Assembly (NCBI GenBank): GCA_026193295.1
Contig: JAPHSB010000016.1
Span: forward strand, 1-9,189
Length of the DNA: 9,189 bases
Source: Lysobacterales bacterium
GTDB taxonomy: Bacteria > Pseudomonadota > Gammaproteobacteria > Xanthomonadales > SZUA-36
Direction: 5' to 3'
A program made the translations under genes and the position numbers. Shown here piece after piece: positions 1 to 6,426 of this stretch (its first letter is position 1; the number at the start of each line of letters is the position of its first letter). Below the pieces are notes generated by a model. The model saw only the letters and a program-made list of their open reading frames with translations. It made no database searches and was not told where the DNA came from.

Positions 1-460
1 CACCGAATATCACCGAAGGCTGCAGGATGGTGCCGTCGATATCACTGGCCGACCGAATCAGATCTTCAGCCTCGCCCTTGCTGCGCAGATAGTGGCTCTT
101 GCCCTTCCCCGCGTTGAGCGCGCTGACCTGGACCAGGCGGCGCACTCCGGCGATCCGGCAGGCCGCGATCACTCCCTCCGTGAGTTCGACGTGGGCCCTG
201 CGGAAACCCTTGCCGCGGCGGCCCGACTCGTTGAGGATCCCGACCATGTTGATGACTGCATCGGCACCGCGACAGATTTCGGCCAGCTTGTCGCGATCAT
301 GGACGTCAGCCTGGCGCACTTCGACCCGTGGAATGATGGTCAACTCGCGGCAGGACATCCGGTAACGGCTAAGCGCCAGGCAATCATGGCCGGCTGCGGA
401 CAGGTCCGCGAGCACATGATGTCCGACGAAACCGGTCGCACCCAACAACACGATTCGCAT
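1..460 (-). CDS. NAD(P)-binding SDR-type protein, NDUFA9-like (3' part missing)
   Basis: This gene reads leftward and runs off the left edge; 153 codons are visible. The N-terminus is a Rossmann fold with GATGFVG at residues 7-13 (GxxGxxG dinucleotide motif), then an acidic turn around ADVHD (51-55), NMVG at 71-74, VSALNA at 112-117 and YLRSK at 124-128, which fits the YxxxK of extended/atypical short-chain dehydrogenases. The pattern matches the 'complex I NDUFA9 subunit family' of bacterial proteins, usually about 300 residues; their substrate is generally unknown and in bacteria they are not established complex I subunits. The ATG at 460 is supported by a strong GAGGAG (467-472) six bases upstream. 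It starts 36 bases after the slt stop on the same strand, so it is probably co-transcribed with slt. The family call is good; the function is not known. Confidence 0.85.
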   Translation of the reverse strand, partial: MRIVLLGATGFVGHHVLADLSAAGHDCLALSRYRMSCRELTIIPRVEVRQADVHDRDKLAEICRGADAVINMVGILNESGRRGKGFRRAHVELTEGVIAACRIAGVRRLVQVSALNAGKGKSHYLRSKGEAEDLIRSASDIDGTILQPSVIFG

Positions 461-496
461 GTTCGACTCCTCGAAGCGAAGGCAGCTACCCGGCGA

Positions 497-2554
497 TCAG
501 CCGGTGACGCGGCAGACGACTTCCGTTGTTTCAACAGCCTGCATGGTACCGCTCACGGCGCCGGAATCAAATGCAGGCATCCTGGACGAGATCCGGCTGA
601 CCGGCCGCCGCAGCCGCCATTCGTATATCGTCGCAAAGGCCAGCACCCGGGGGATGTAGTCCCTGGTTTCGAAATAGGGCAACGTCTCGACCCAGATCGC
701 AGGGTCGCTGTTCGGCCGCTCCCGCAGCCAGCGATCGACGGCGTTCGGGCCGGCGTTATAGGCCCCGGTAACCAATACCGGATTGTCGGCGAAGCGATCC
801 AGTAAATCGCGCAGATAGGTCGTGCCGAAGCGGATATTATCTTCAGCACGCATCAACTGTTCGGCCCCGGTGTAAGCGTAGTTGTGGCGCTTGGCCAGTT
901 GCCTGGCGGTACCCGGTGTCACCTGCATCAGCCCGCGGGCGCCGGCCGATGACAAGGCGTCTTCAGCCATGGCGCTCTCCGAGCGCATCAGGCCCATGAC
1001 CCAGGCCGGGTCGAGACTCATGGCGCCGGATTCGCTTGCGACCAACGCGCTGTAGTCCAGCGGAAACCGCCACTCGTACCAGCGCTGATCGCCGCTGTCA
1101 CCGAGGGCGAATATGGCCATGGTGGGCCAGCCCTCGCGAACGGCCAGCCCGGCCGCAGCTCTCAAGCCCCGCTGGTCGAGTTTTCGCGCGGCCAGCACCC
1201 ACTCGCTGCGGGCCCAGTTGCCGATGCCGGCCCGCCTCAACTCCAGGGACCGCTCGAACCCCGCCCGCCCGGCCAGTTGGTCAATCTCCTCGGATGGAAC
1301 CGCCGGCGATTCGGGGCAAACGACATAGGGCAGACCCAACTGGTCGGCGGCCAGAAAACCATGATAGCCAGCTTCCTGGGCGACTTTCCGCAGCAGTTCC
1401 CCGGCCGCGGCGCTTGCGCCCGTCTCCAGCAGGGCCCGAGCCTTCCAATATTGCCAGCGCGAGTCGTTGGCGGTGCTCGGGGACATCGCCAGGATCGCCT
1501 GCAAGACCTTCGGCCAGTCGCCCGTGGCGAGCCCGTAGCGGGTCCACCACTCCAGCAACTTGTCGTCGCGAGCATCATTCGGCACCGCAAGCATGCGCTC
1601 CGCCGTATCGGCGCTGCCGTTGACAGCGGACCACAGGGCGATTTGCCGCAAAAGGCTGCTGTGAACCTCCGGAGCCCATTGGAAATGGCCCTGCAATGCC
1701 TGGTAATAACGCCACGCACGGTCCGGGTCGCTACGCGCCAGCTGACTCAGTCCGAATTCTGCGATATCCCGACCGTTGGCCGCATCCGGCCACTGCATGG
1801 CCTGGTCGAGGCGGCGATAGCCGCCGCCGTGCTGCTGATACCAACGTTCCGCCCAGACACGGTCCGGCTCGGACAGGAAGCGCGCCAGATAGAGGCTCAG
1901 CCGTGGCTGACCGGCCTCCATTGCCAGCCGGATTCGCTGCCAGGCCAGCCCAGGTGTGATACCACCCTCCTGTTGCAGCCAGCGAAACACCGGATCGCAG
2001 GCTTCGGGTTGTGACCGGCCGACGGTCCACAGGGACCGCGCGACCGCCAGCAAACCCTCCGTCTGCCCAGCCCGTATGCGGGCCTGTGCATAGGCGCAGC
2101 GGACTTCGGCGTCGCGCGCGTCCCGCGCATGGGCCAGCAGGGATTCCCAACGCTCCTGGCTGGCCAGGGTGCGGAGCCAGGCGGCTTTGAGGCCGGGGTC
2201 GAATGCCCAGTCTTCGTGGGCCTCGAGGAACCCGGCCATTTCGAGGTCATCAATCTGGCCACGGCGCTGGCGGAAGTCCTCGTATTGCAGGTACGGGTAA
2301 AGTACATAATCCTGCAGGGTGTCGGCGATCTGTTCGAAGGTGGCGCGATCGCCGCTCGCCGCGGCCTGCCAGGCACGGCTGAAGGCCTCGCGCTGGTCAG
2401 ACTGCACCGGGCCCGCCGACGAGCTGCCCGGACCCGCCAGGCAGGCACAGGCGGCGACCAGGGGGGCTTTTCCGGCGTAGCCGGAGAGAAATTGGGTTAT
2501 TCTGCCAACGACACGTTTGCCGCCCAGGGCCCATGAAAGAAACGATGCGTTCAT
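497..2554 (-). CDS. slt: Soluble lytic murein transglycosylase
   Basis: A 685-residue Slt70-type enzyme, which cleaves the MurNAc-GlcNAc bond of peptidoglycan in the periplasm and leaves 1,6-anhydro-MurNAc ends. The first ~440 residues are helical and repetitive, as expected for the superhelical U domain; YHGFLAADQLG near 395-405 is the usual linker-domain motif. The C-terminal SLT domain carries MRSESAM with catalytic Glu526, SSAGARGLMQ at 535-544, and AYNAGP at 598-603, then ETRDYIPRVL near 629-638. E. coli Slt is about 645 residues, so this is slightly longer at both ends; the last ~35 residues look like an unconserved tail. The start is uncertain: ATG at 2554 has no clear Shine-Dalgarno sequence, a TTG at 2590 is in frame upstream, and the N-terminus is a poor signal peptide (R14, R18 and K29 break it up; LVAAC at 32-36 loosely resembles a lipobox). 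It is followed by the NDUFA9-like gene. Confidence 0.93.
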   Translation of the reverse strand: MNASFLSWALGGKRVVGRITQFLSGYAGKAPLVAACACLAGPGSSSAGPVQSDQREAFSRAWQAAASGDRATFEQIADTLQDYVLYPYLQYEDFRQRRGQIDDLEMAGFLEAHEDWAFDPGLKAAWLRTLASQERWESLLAHARDARDAEVRCAYAQARIRAGQTEGLLAVARSLWTVGRSQPEACDPVFRWLQQEGGITPGLAWQRIRLAMEAGQPRLSLYLARFLSEPDRVWAERWYQQHGGGYRRLDQAMQWPDAANGRDIAEFGLSQLARSDPDRAWRYYQALQGHFQWAPEVHSSLLRQIALWSAVNGSADTAERMLAVPNDARDDKLLEWWTRYGLATGDWPKVLQAILAMSPSTANDSRWQYWKARALLETGASAAAGELLRKVAQEAGYHGFLAADQLGLPYVVCPESPAVPSEEIDQLAGRAGFERSLELRRAGIGNWARSEWVLAARKLDQRGLRAAAGLAVREGWPTMAIFALGDSGDQRWYEWRFPLDYSALVASESGAMSLDPAWVMGLMRSESAMAEDALSSAGARGLMQVTPGTARQLAKRHNYAYTGAEQLMRAEDNIRFGTTYLRDLLDRFADNPVLVTGAYNAGPNAVDRWLRERPNSDPAIWVETLPYFETRDYIPRVLAFATIYEWRLRRPVSRISSRMPAFDSGAVSGTMQAVETTEVVCRVTG

Positions 2555-2561
2555 TCGATCA

Positions 2562-2590
2562 AGAATATGTCTGCGGCCCAGCGGCAGCAA
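2562..2590 (-). promoter_or_regulatory. Candidate sigma70 promoter for slt
   Basis: On the minus strand, TTGCTG (2585-2590) and TATTCT (2562-2567) are separated by exactly 17 bases. The matches to TTGACA and TATAAT are only 3/6 and 4/6. Transcription would begin within a few bases of the ATG at 2554, which would make the mRNA nearly leaderless and would fit the lack of a Shine-Dalgarno sequence. It is suggestive only. Confidence 0.25.
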
Positions 2591-2600
2591 GCCGGCTTGC
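2587..2600. repeat. 14-bp perfect palindrome between slt and the TauE gene
   Basis: GCAAGCCGGCTTGC is a perfect palindrome with no loop, and two further pairs (2584/2603 and 2585/2602) flank it after one mismatch. It lies in the 90-base divergent region and covers the candidate slt -35 box. A loopless palindrome suits a dimeric DNA-binding protein better than an RNA hairpin. A chance match is possible in GC-rich DNA of this length. Confidence 0.4.
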
Positions 2601-2630
2601 GGCAGGCGGAGTCGGGACAGGCGGCCGCGG

Positions 2631-2635
2631 GGGAG
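2631..2635 (+). promoter_or_regulatory. Shine-Dalgarno site that sets the TauE start
   Basis: GGGAG lies nine bases before the GTG at 2645. It supports that GTG over the upstream in-frame ATG at 2567, because the residues between them are polar and unlike any TauE N-terminus. Confidence 0.55.
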
Positions 2636-2644
2636 TCTGGAACA

Positions 2645-3427
2645 GTGTATTTTGAATTCGCCGTCATTGGCATCGCCGCAGGATACCTAGCCGGCTTTCT
2701 CGGGATTGGCGGCGGCTTTGTTGTCGTTCCGGCCCTCACCCTGCTATTCCTGCGCGACAGCACCACGGCGCCGTGGGCGATCCACATGGCCGTGGCCACC
2801 TCGCTGGCGACGATGCTGGTGACCTCACTGAGTTCGATCATCGCGCACCACCGACGCGGCGCCATCCGCTGGCCCCTGGTTCGATCCCTGGCAGGCGGCC
2901 TCGTTATCGGTGCCGTGCTGGGTGCAGTCATTGCCGACGCCCTGCACGGAGAGGCCCTGGTCCGGGTGTTCGGATCGTTCGCGGTGCTGGCGGGCCTGCA
3001 ATTGATCCTCGGCCGCCACCCCGACGGCGAGAAACCCTTGCCGGGGCAACCCGCTCTCAGCCTGGTTGGCGTGGTCATCGGAACGATTTCGAGCCTGATC
3101 GGCATCGGCGGCGGTGCGCTGACGGGGCCATGGCAGTTGTGGCACGGGATCCGGGCGCAAAACGCGGTGGCGACGTCGGCGGCCTGTGGCTATCCCATTG
3201 CCATAGCCGGCACACTGTCGTTTATCTGGCTCGGCTGGCAGGGCGGCCAGCCCGGCCACGCCCTGGGCTATGTCCACCTGCCGGCCTTGGCCGGCATTGC
3301 GCTGACCAGCGCGCTGGCGGCGCCGTTGGGCGCAGCGACGGTGCATCGCCTGCCACCGAGGCTGGTGCGGCGTATCTTCGGCGTATTCCTCGTGCTCGTG
3401 GGTCTCAAGATGTTGACCGGCCTGTAA
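2645..3427 (+). CDS. TauE/SafE-family sulfite exporter-like membrane protein
   Basis: A 260-residue, strongly hydrophobic protein with about seven to eight predicted membrane spans, of normal family length. It shows the two-fold internal repeat of the family: GFLGIGGGFVVVPAL at residues 17-31 and SSLIGIGGGALTGP at 149-162. The first half also has the conserved stretch MAVATSLATMLVTS (48-61) followed by HHRRGAIRW (68-76), and ALHGE (99-103) before the next span. Family members export or import sulfite, sulfoacetate, thiosulfate and other small organic anions; nothing nearby identifies the substrate here, so no gene symbol is given. GTG at 2645 was chosen because the first membrane segment begins at once after it and GGGAG precedes it; an ATG at 2567 would add 26 polar residues. 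It is divergent from slt and ends four bases short of the converging endonuclease-like gene. Confidence 0.9.
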   Translation: MYFEFAVIGIAAGYLAGFLGIGGGFVVVPALTLLFLRDSTTAPWAIHMAVATSLATMLVTSLSSIIAHHRRGAIRWPLVRSLAGGLVIGAVLGAVIADALHGEALVRVFGSFAVLAGLQLILGRHPDGEKPLPGQPALSLVGVVIGTISSLIGIGGGALTGPWQLWHGIRAQNAVATSAACGYPIAIAGTLSFIWLGWQGGQPGHALGYVHLPALAGIALTSALAAPLGAATVHRLPPRLVRRIFGVFLVLVGLKMLTGL

Positions 3428-3431
3428 CCGC

Positions 3432-4265
3432 CTACGGTGCCCGGCCCACTTCCACGCTGAGTATCGGCCTTTGAGGCTCGATCAGTTGAAACCCGGCCGG
3501 CAGATCTATGTCGACCGCAACCGGGCAGTGGTCTGAATAGCTGACGTCGAGCACCTGTGCCGTGCCTGCTGTCAGCTTTTCACTGACCAGGATGTGGTCA
3601 ATCGCACGCTGGGGTTGCCAGGCAGGATAGGTCGGCAACCCGCTGGTGGGGGCCCGCAATGCCAGGGTCTCGCGGAACTCACTGACCGGGCCGGCGTCCG
3701 CCTGGGTATTGAAGTCACCCATCACGACCAGGTGTCGGCCGCTATCGAGTTCCCGGGCCAGGAATCGAAGTTGCTGCAACCGTGCGCGCTTGCCCAGCGC
3801 GAGATGCACGATCGCAATGTCCAGCCCGTTGAAACCTTCACCGTAACGCACCAGCAGGGTGCCGCGACCCGGAATGACTCCGGGCAGACGGTGCTCTTCG
3901 ACGGCATCCGGCTGGAAGCGGCTCAGAAATCCATTGCCGGCGTAGGCCACCGTACCCACCTTGCGATTGGATTGGTGACACCAAAACGGCATACCGGACT
4001 GGGTCGCCAGGTAACGGGACTGGTTGATGAAACCGGAGCGGAGGCTGCCCGAGTCAACCTCCTGCAAAGCCACCATGTCAAAGGGAGCGACCAACGCGGC
4101 GATCGCATCCAGGTTGGCAACACGCTGCGTATGAGGCAGCACCTGCCGCCAGCTGTGCGTGACGTAGTGGTGATAGCGGGCCGTTGAGGTGCCCGCCTGG
4201 ATGTTGAAACTCAGCAGGCGGATTTTCCGCCGGGAACCTCCCCCTGAATCAATTGGCTGTGGCAC
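3432..4265 (-). CDS. Endonuclease/exonuclease/phosphatase-fold protein
   Basis: A 277-residue protein with the full motif set of the metal-dependent EEP (DNase I / APE1-like) superfamily: SFN with Asn21, LQEVD with metal-binding Glu69, VHLALG with His154, GDFN at 183-186 (Asp184, Asn186), AIDHILV near 221-227, and SDH at 244-246, whose Asp-His is the usual catalytic pair. The substrate is not predictable: members cut DNA, RNA, phosphoinositides or sphingomyelin. No clear signal peptide is seen, so a cytoplasmic protein is likelier. The GTG start at 4265 lies inside dsbA and overlaps it by 17 bases, with CAGGG just upstream; translational coupling to dsbA is likely. A homologue follows dsbA in pseudomonads as I recall, so the linkage is old, but its meaning is unknown. 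Active-site residues are all present. Confidence 0.88.
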   Translation of the reverse strand: MPQPIDSGGGSRRKIRLLSFNIQAGTSTARYHHYVTHSWRQVLPHTQRVANLDAIAALVAPFDMVALQEVDSGSLRSGFINQSRYLATQSGMPFWCHQSNRKVGTVAYAGNGFLSRFQPDAVEEHRLPGVIPGRGTLLVRYGEGFNGLDIAIVHLALGKRARLQQLRFLARELDSGRHLVVMGDFNTQADAGPVSEFRETLALRAPTSGLPTYPAWQPQRAIDHILVSEKLTAGTAQVLDVSYSDHCPVAVDIDLPAGFQLIEPQRPILSVEVGRAP

Positions 4266-4926
4266 TGCCCTGCTGCTTGCCCGCGCTTTCCGAGGCGATC
4301 AGGAAATCGACGATGTCCAGCATCACGTCGAAGCTGGGCACCGCCGCATTGCCGGCGATGCGGTATTTGCCGTTCAGGATCAGGGACGGGGTCCCGGTTA
4401 TGCCGTATTCCCGCACTTTCTGCTGGTCTTTCATCAGCCGGGTCTCCACTGCGAACGAACCCGAAGTCGCCAGGAACTTGTCCCTGTCGATCCCGAACTG
4501 GCTGTAGAAATCGGCCAGTTCTTCCATGCTGCGCATGACGTTCTTTTCCTTCCAGAGCCGGTCCATCATGGCCATGTGGGCTTCTTCGGGGACATTCATC
4601 AGTTCCGCGGTCACGTAGCCCCGGGCATAAAGCTCCCAGGCGCCCCTGCCGAAGACCACCGGGATGCGTCTGAAGCTGACATGTTCCGGCTTGCGCTTCT
4701 GCCAGGCGGTGATGTACGGCTCGAAGGTATTGCAATGCGAGCACATGTAGCTGAACGCCTCAGCCAGCTCCATCTTTTCAACAGGGGCCGCCGGGGCACC
4801 GTCGATCAGAAAATAGTGCAACCCTTCCTGGTAGGGAACCGGCTTACCGCCCTGAGCCTGCACCGCGGCCGCCAGGGACAGCAGGCCCACGACCAGGATC
4901 AAGCTCTTTGTGAATTTCTTCATCAT
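4249..4926 (-). CDS. dsbA: Periplasmic thiol:disulfide oxidoreductase DsbA
   Basis: A 225-residue DsbA-family protein that would introduce disulfides into exported proteins and be reoxidised by DsbB. Residues 1-24 are a clear Sec signal peptide (MMKKFTK, a leucine/valine core, then AVQA as cleavage site). The thioredoxin-fold active site is FSYMCSHC (58-65), with Cys62 and Cys65 the only cysteines, and the cis-proline loop is GTP with Pro180. The helical insert lies between. The active-site dipeptide is Ser-His, where E. coli and Pseudomonas have Pro-His. Two adjacent ATGs occur (4926 and 4923); GGGAG at 4930-4934 is three and six bases from them, so 4923 may be the one used. It lies 63 bases after the cytochrome c4 gene with no obvious promoter or terminator between, so an operon is likely, and it overlaps the next gene. 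Confidence 0.93.
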   Translation of the reverse strand: MMKKFTKSLILVVGLLSLAAAVQAQGGKPVPYQEGLHYFLIDGAPAAPVEKMELAEAFSYMCSHCNTFEPYITAWQKRKPEHVSFRRIPVVFGRGAWELYARGYVTAELMNVPEEAHMAMMDRLWKEKNVMRSMEELADFYSQFGIDRDKFLATSGSFAVETRLMKDQQKVREYGITGTPSLILNGKYRIAGNAAVPSFDVMLDIVDFLIASESAGKQQGSATAN

Positions 4927-4989
4927 TAACTCCCGCAGATGCCGACAGCCATTCGGACTTCCCTAATGACCGCACACCGTGAATTCAGT

Positions 4990-5616
4990 TCACTCGGACT
5001 TCAGGTACAGGCCCTGGATATAGCTGGAGACAGCCGCGATCTCTGCGTCGGTCAATTCCGCCGCGACGCCGTTCATCACCTGGCTGGACGCGTCGCCTTC
5101 GCCCCAGTTCTCGCCGCTGCGGAAACGGGTCAGCATATTGCCGGTATACACGGCATGCTGCCCGGCCACGGCGGGGTAGCCGGCCAACGGGTTACCCTCG
5201 CCGGCCGGACCGTGGCAGGCCATGCAGGCGGGCACGCCGGACTCGGCGTTGCCGGCGCGAAAGATCCGCTCACCCAGCGCCACCTGTGCCTCGTCGGCCA
5301 CACCGCCACTCTTTGTCTGCCCGGAAAACCAGGCGGCCAGATCCGCAATGTCCTGGGGGCTCAGGCCGGGAACGATTCCGATCATCTCCGGCACCGGACG
5401 CGCGCCGGACTGGATCAGGGACACCTGACGCACCAGGTACTGCTCATGCTGGCCCGCCAGCTTGGGCCAGTTTGGCACCATGCTGTTGCCGTCCGCACCA
5501 TGGCAGGCAGCGCAGACGGCCGACTTCGCCTGCCCGGCGGAGGCGTCGCCCTCGGCAAAGCCCTGCAGGCTGACGAACACAAGCAGAATGGCTGTGGCCC
5601 GGAGCATAAAACTCAT
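4990..5616 (-). CDS. Diheme cytochrome c4
   Basis: A 208-residue periplasmic cytochrome with a signal peptide (hydrophobic core at residues 8-20, likely cut near GFA/E, 19-22) and two similar heme domains. The heme attachment sites are CAACH (35-39) and CMACH (131-135); the likely distal ligands are Met78 (PVPEM) and Met181 (SQVM), each followed by a matching LSPQDI or LTDAEI stretch. KLAGQ at 52-56 and AVAGQ at 149-153 mark the duplicated fold typical of c4. Such proteins carry electrons from the bc1 complex to terminal oxidases such as cbb3. The ATG at 5616 has a strong GAGGAG (5625-5630) eight bases upstream. It is first in the row c4-dsbA-EEP and diverges from engB. DsbA acts on the CXXCH cysteines in many bacteria, so the pairing makes functional sense. 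Confidence 0.93.
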   Translation of the reverse strand: MSFMLRATAILLVFVSLQGFAEGDASAGQAKSAVCAACHGADGNSMVPNWPKLAGQHEQYLVRQVSLIQSGARPVPEMIGIVPGLSPQDIADLAAWFSGQTKSGGVADEAQVALGERIFRAGNAESGVPACMACHGPAGEGNPLAGYPAVAGQHAVYTGNMLTRFRSGENWGEGDASSQVMNGVAAELTDAEIAAVSSYIQGLYLKSE

Positions 5617-5670
5617 GTTGAGATCTCCTCGAATCTGTTTGAAGCCGTATTCAGGCTAGAATGGGCCGGT

Positions 5671-5699
5671 ATTATCGCGGTTTCGACAGCCGTGATCCA
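5671..5699 (-). promoter_or_regulatory. Candidate promoter for cytochrome c4
   Basis: On the minus strand GATAAT (5671-5676, 5/6 match to the -10 consensus) follows TGGATC (5694-5699, 3/6) with a 17-base spacer, giving a leader of about 48 bases to the ATG at 5616. On the plus strand the nearly coincident TATTAT (5670-5675) could serve engB, but I see no good -35 for it. The 101-base divergent region must hold both promoters; the exact boxes are uncertain. Confidence 0.3.
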
Positions 5700-5717
5700 G
5701 CATATCCGGGCTTAGAG

Positions 5718-6395
5718 ATGACATCGGCGAACCGAAAACACAACCCTTACCGCGTGGCTCGTTACGTCATCAGCGCACACCACCTGCGTCAACTCGGCGC
5801 AGACAGTGGCTACGAAGTTGCCTTCGCGGGCCGCTCCAATGCCGGCAAGTCCAGCGCCATCAACGCGTTAACCGGGCAAAAGTCGTTGGCCCGGACCAGT
5901 AAGACACCGGGCCGCACGCAGCAGATCGTCATCTTTGAAATCGACGATCAGCGCCGTATCGCGGACCTGCCGGGCTACGGCTATGCCAAGGTGCCCAAGG
6001 CGCTGCGGGCCCATTGGCGCGAGATCATGCAGGCGTATTTCGAGCAGCGCCGTTCGCTGCGCGGAGTCGTGCTGGTGATGGACATCCGTCATCCGATGCG
6101 CCCATTCGACGAACAGATGCTGGCTTGGTGCTCGGCCGCCGCGGTTCCCTGTCACGTCCTGCTGACCAAGGCCGACAAGCTGAAGCGCGGGCCGGCCCAG
6201 TCCACCCTGCTCAAGCTCCGCAAAGCCCTGCCAACGGTTGCCACGGCCCAAGTGTTCTCGGCGAGCAAAGGGGTCGGAATGGACGAGTTGATCGCCCGCC
6301 TGAACCTTTGGTACGAACTCGGCGATGGTGCGCCGGATGCACCTGGGTCAATCGAAGCGTCAAAGGCGGCTGACCCGGCCGGCGCGACAGGCTAA
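5718..6395 (+). CDS. engB: Ribosome biogenesis GTPase EngB (YihA/YsxC)
   Basis: A 225-residue TrmE-Era-EngA-EngB-type GTPase, an essential factor for large ribosomal subunit assembly in the bacteria studied. All G motifs are present: G1 GRSNAGKS (38-45), the switch I segment KTPGRTQ (62-68, Thr64 or Thr67), G3 DLPGYGYA (83-90), G4 TKAD (150-153) and G5 SASKG (181-185). E. coli YihA is about 210 residues; the extra here is a loose Ala/Asp/Gly-rich C-terminal tail after residue 200. The ATG at 5718 gives the usual N-terminus ahead of NPYRVARYVISA, though its ribosome site is weak (TAGAG); an in-frame ATG at 5661 would add 19 unlike residues and lie over the probable promoter. It diverges from cytochrome c4, and hemB follows 31 bases later. 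The tail codons overlap the candidate hemB promoter. Confidence 0.95.
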   Translation: MTSANRKHNPYRVARYVISAHHLRQLGADSGYEVAFAGRSNAGKSSAINALTGQKSLARTSKTPGRTQQIVIFEIDDQRRIADLPGYGYAKVPKALRAHWREIMQAYFEQRRSLRGVVLVMDIRHPMRPFDEQMLAWCSAAAVPCHVLLTKADKLKRGPAQSTLLKLRKALPTVATAQVFSASKGVGMDELIARLNLWYELGDGAPDAPGSIEASKAADPAGATG

Positions 6396-6398
6396 AAT
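6370..6398 (+). promoter_or_regulatory. Candidate sigma70 promoter for hemB
   Basis: CTGACC (6370-6375, 4/6) and TAAAAT (6393-6398, 5/6) are exactly 17 bases apart. The -10 box includes the engB stop codon. Transcription would start near 6405, leaving a leader of about 22 bases that holds the AGGAAG (6414-6419) ribosome site seven bases before the hemB ATG. This would let hemB-aroE be expressed apart from engB. Confidence 0.5.
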
Positions 6399-6426
6399 CG
6401 GCGACAAACCCCCAGGAAGCAAAACC

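Noticed and set aside
92..805. 237-codon open frame on the plus strand
   Set aside because: It lies antisense to the NDUFA9-like gene and slt, both of which show clear family motifs. Its translation is rich in Arg, Pro and Gly with no recognisable domain, as expected of a shadow frame in high-GC DNA.
1277..2014. 245-codon open frame on the plus strand
   Set aside because: It is fully antisense to the slt U domain and has no family motif or good ribosome site.
3427..3438. Inverted repeat ACCG/CGGT across two converging stop codons, as a bidirectional terminator
   Set aside because: The stem is only four base pairs, with no T-tract on either strand.
5657..5662. TAGAAT with upstream TTGAAG (5639-5644) as the engB promoter
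   Set aside because: The spacer is only 12 bases, too short for sigma70, and no better -35 box lies at 16-18 bases.
4189..5715. Two long plus-strand open frames (246 and 258 codons)
   Set aside because: They lie opposite dsbA and cytochrome c4, whose signal peptides, CxxC and CXXCH motifs settle the coding strand.
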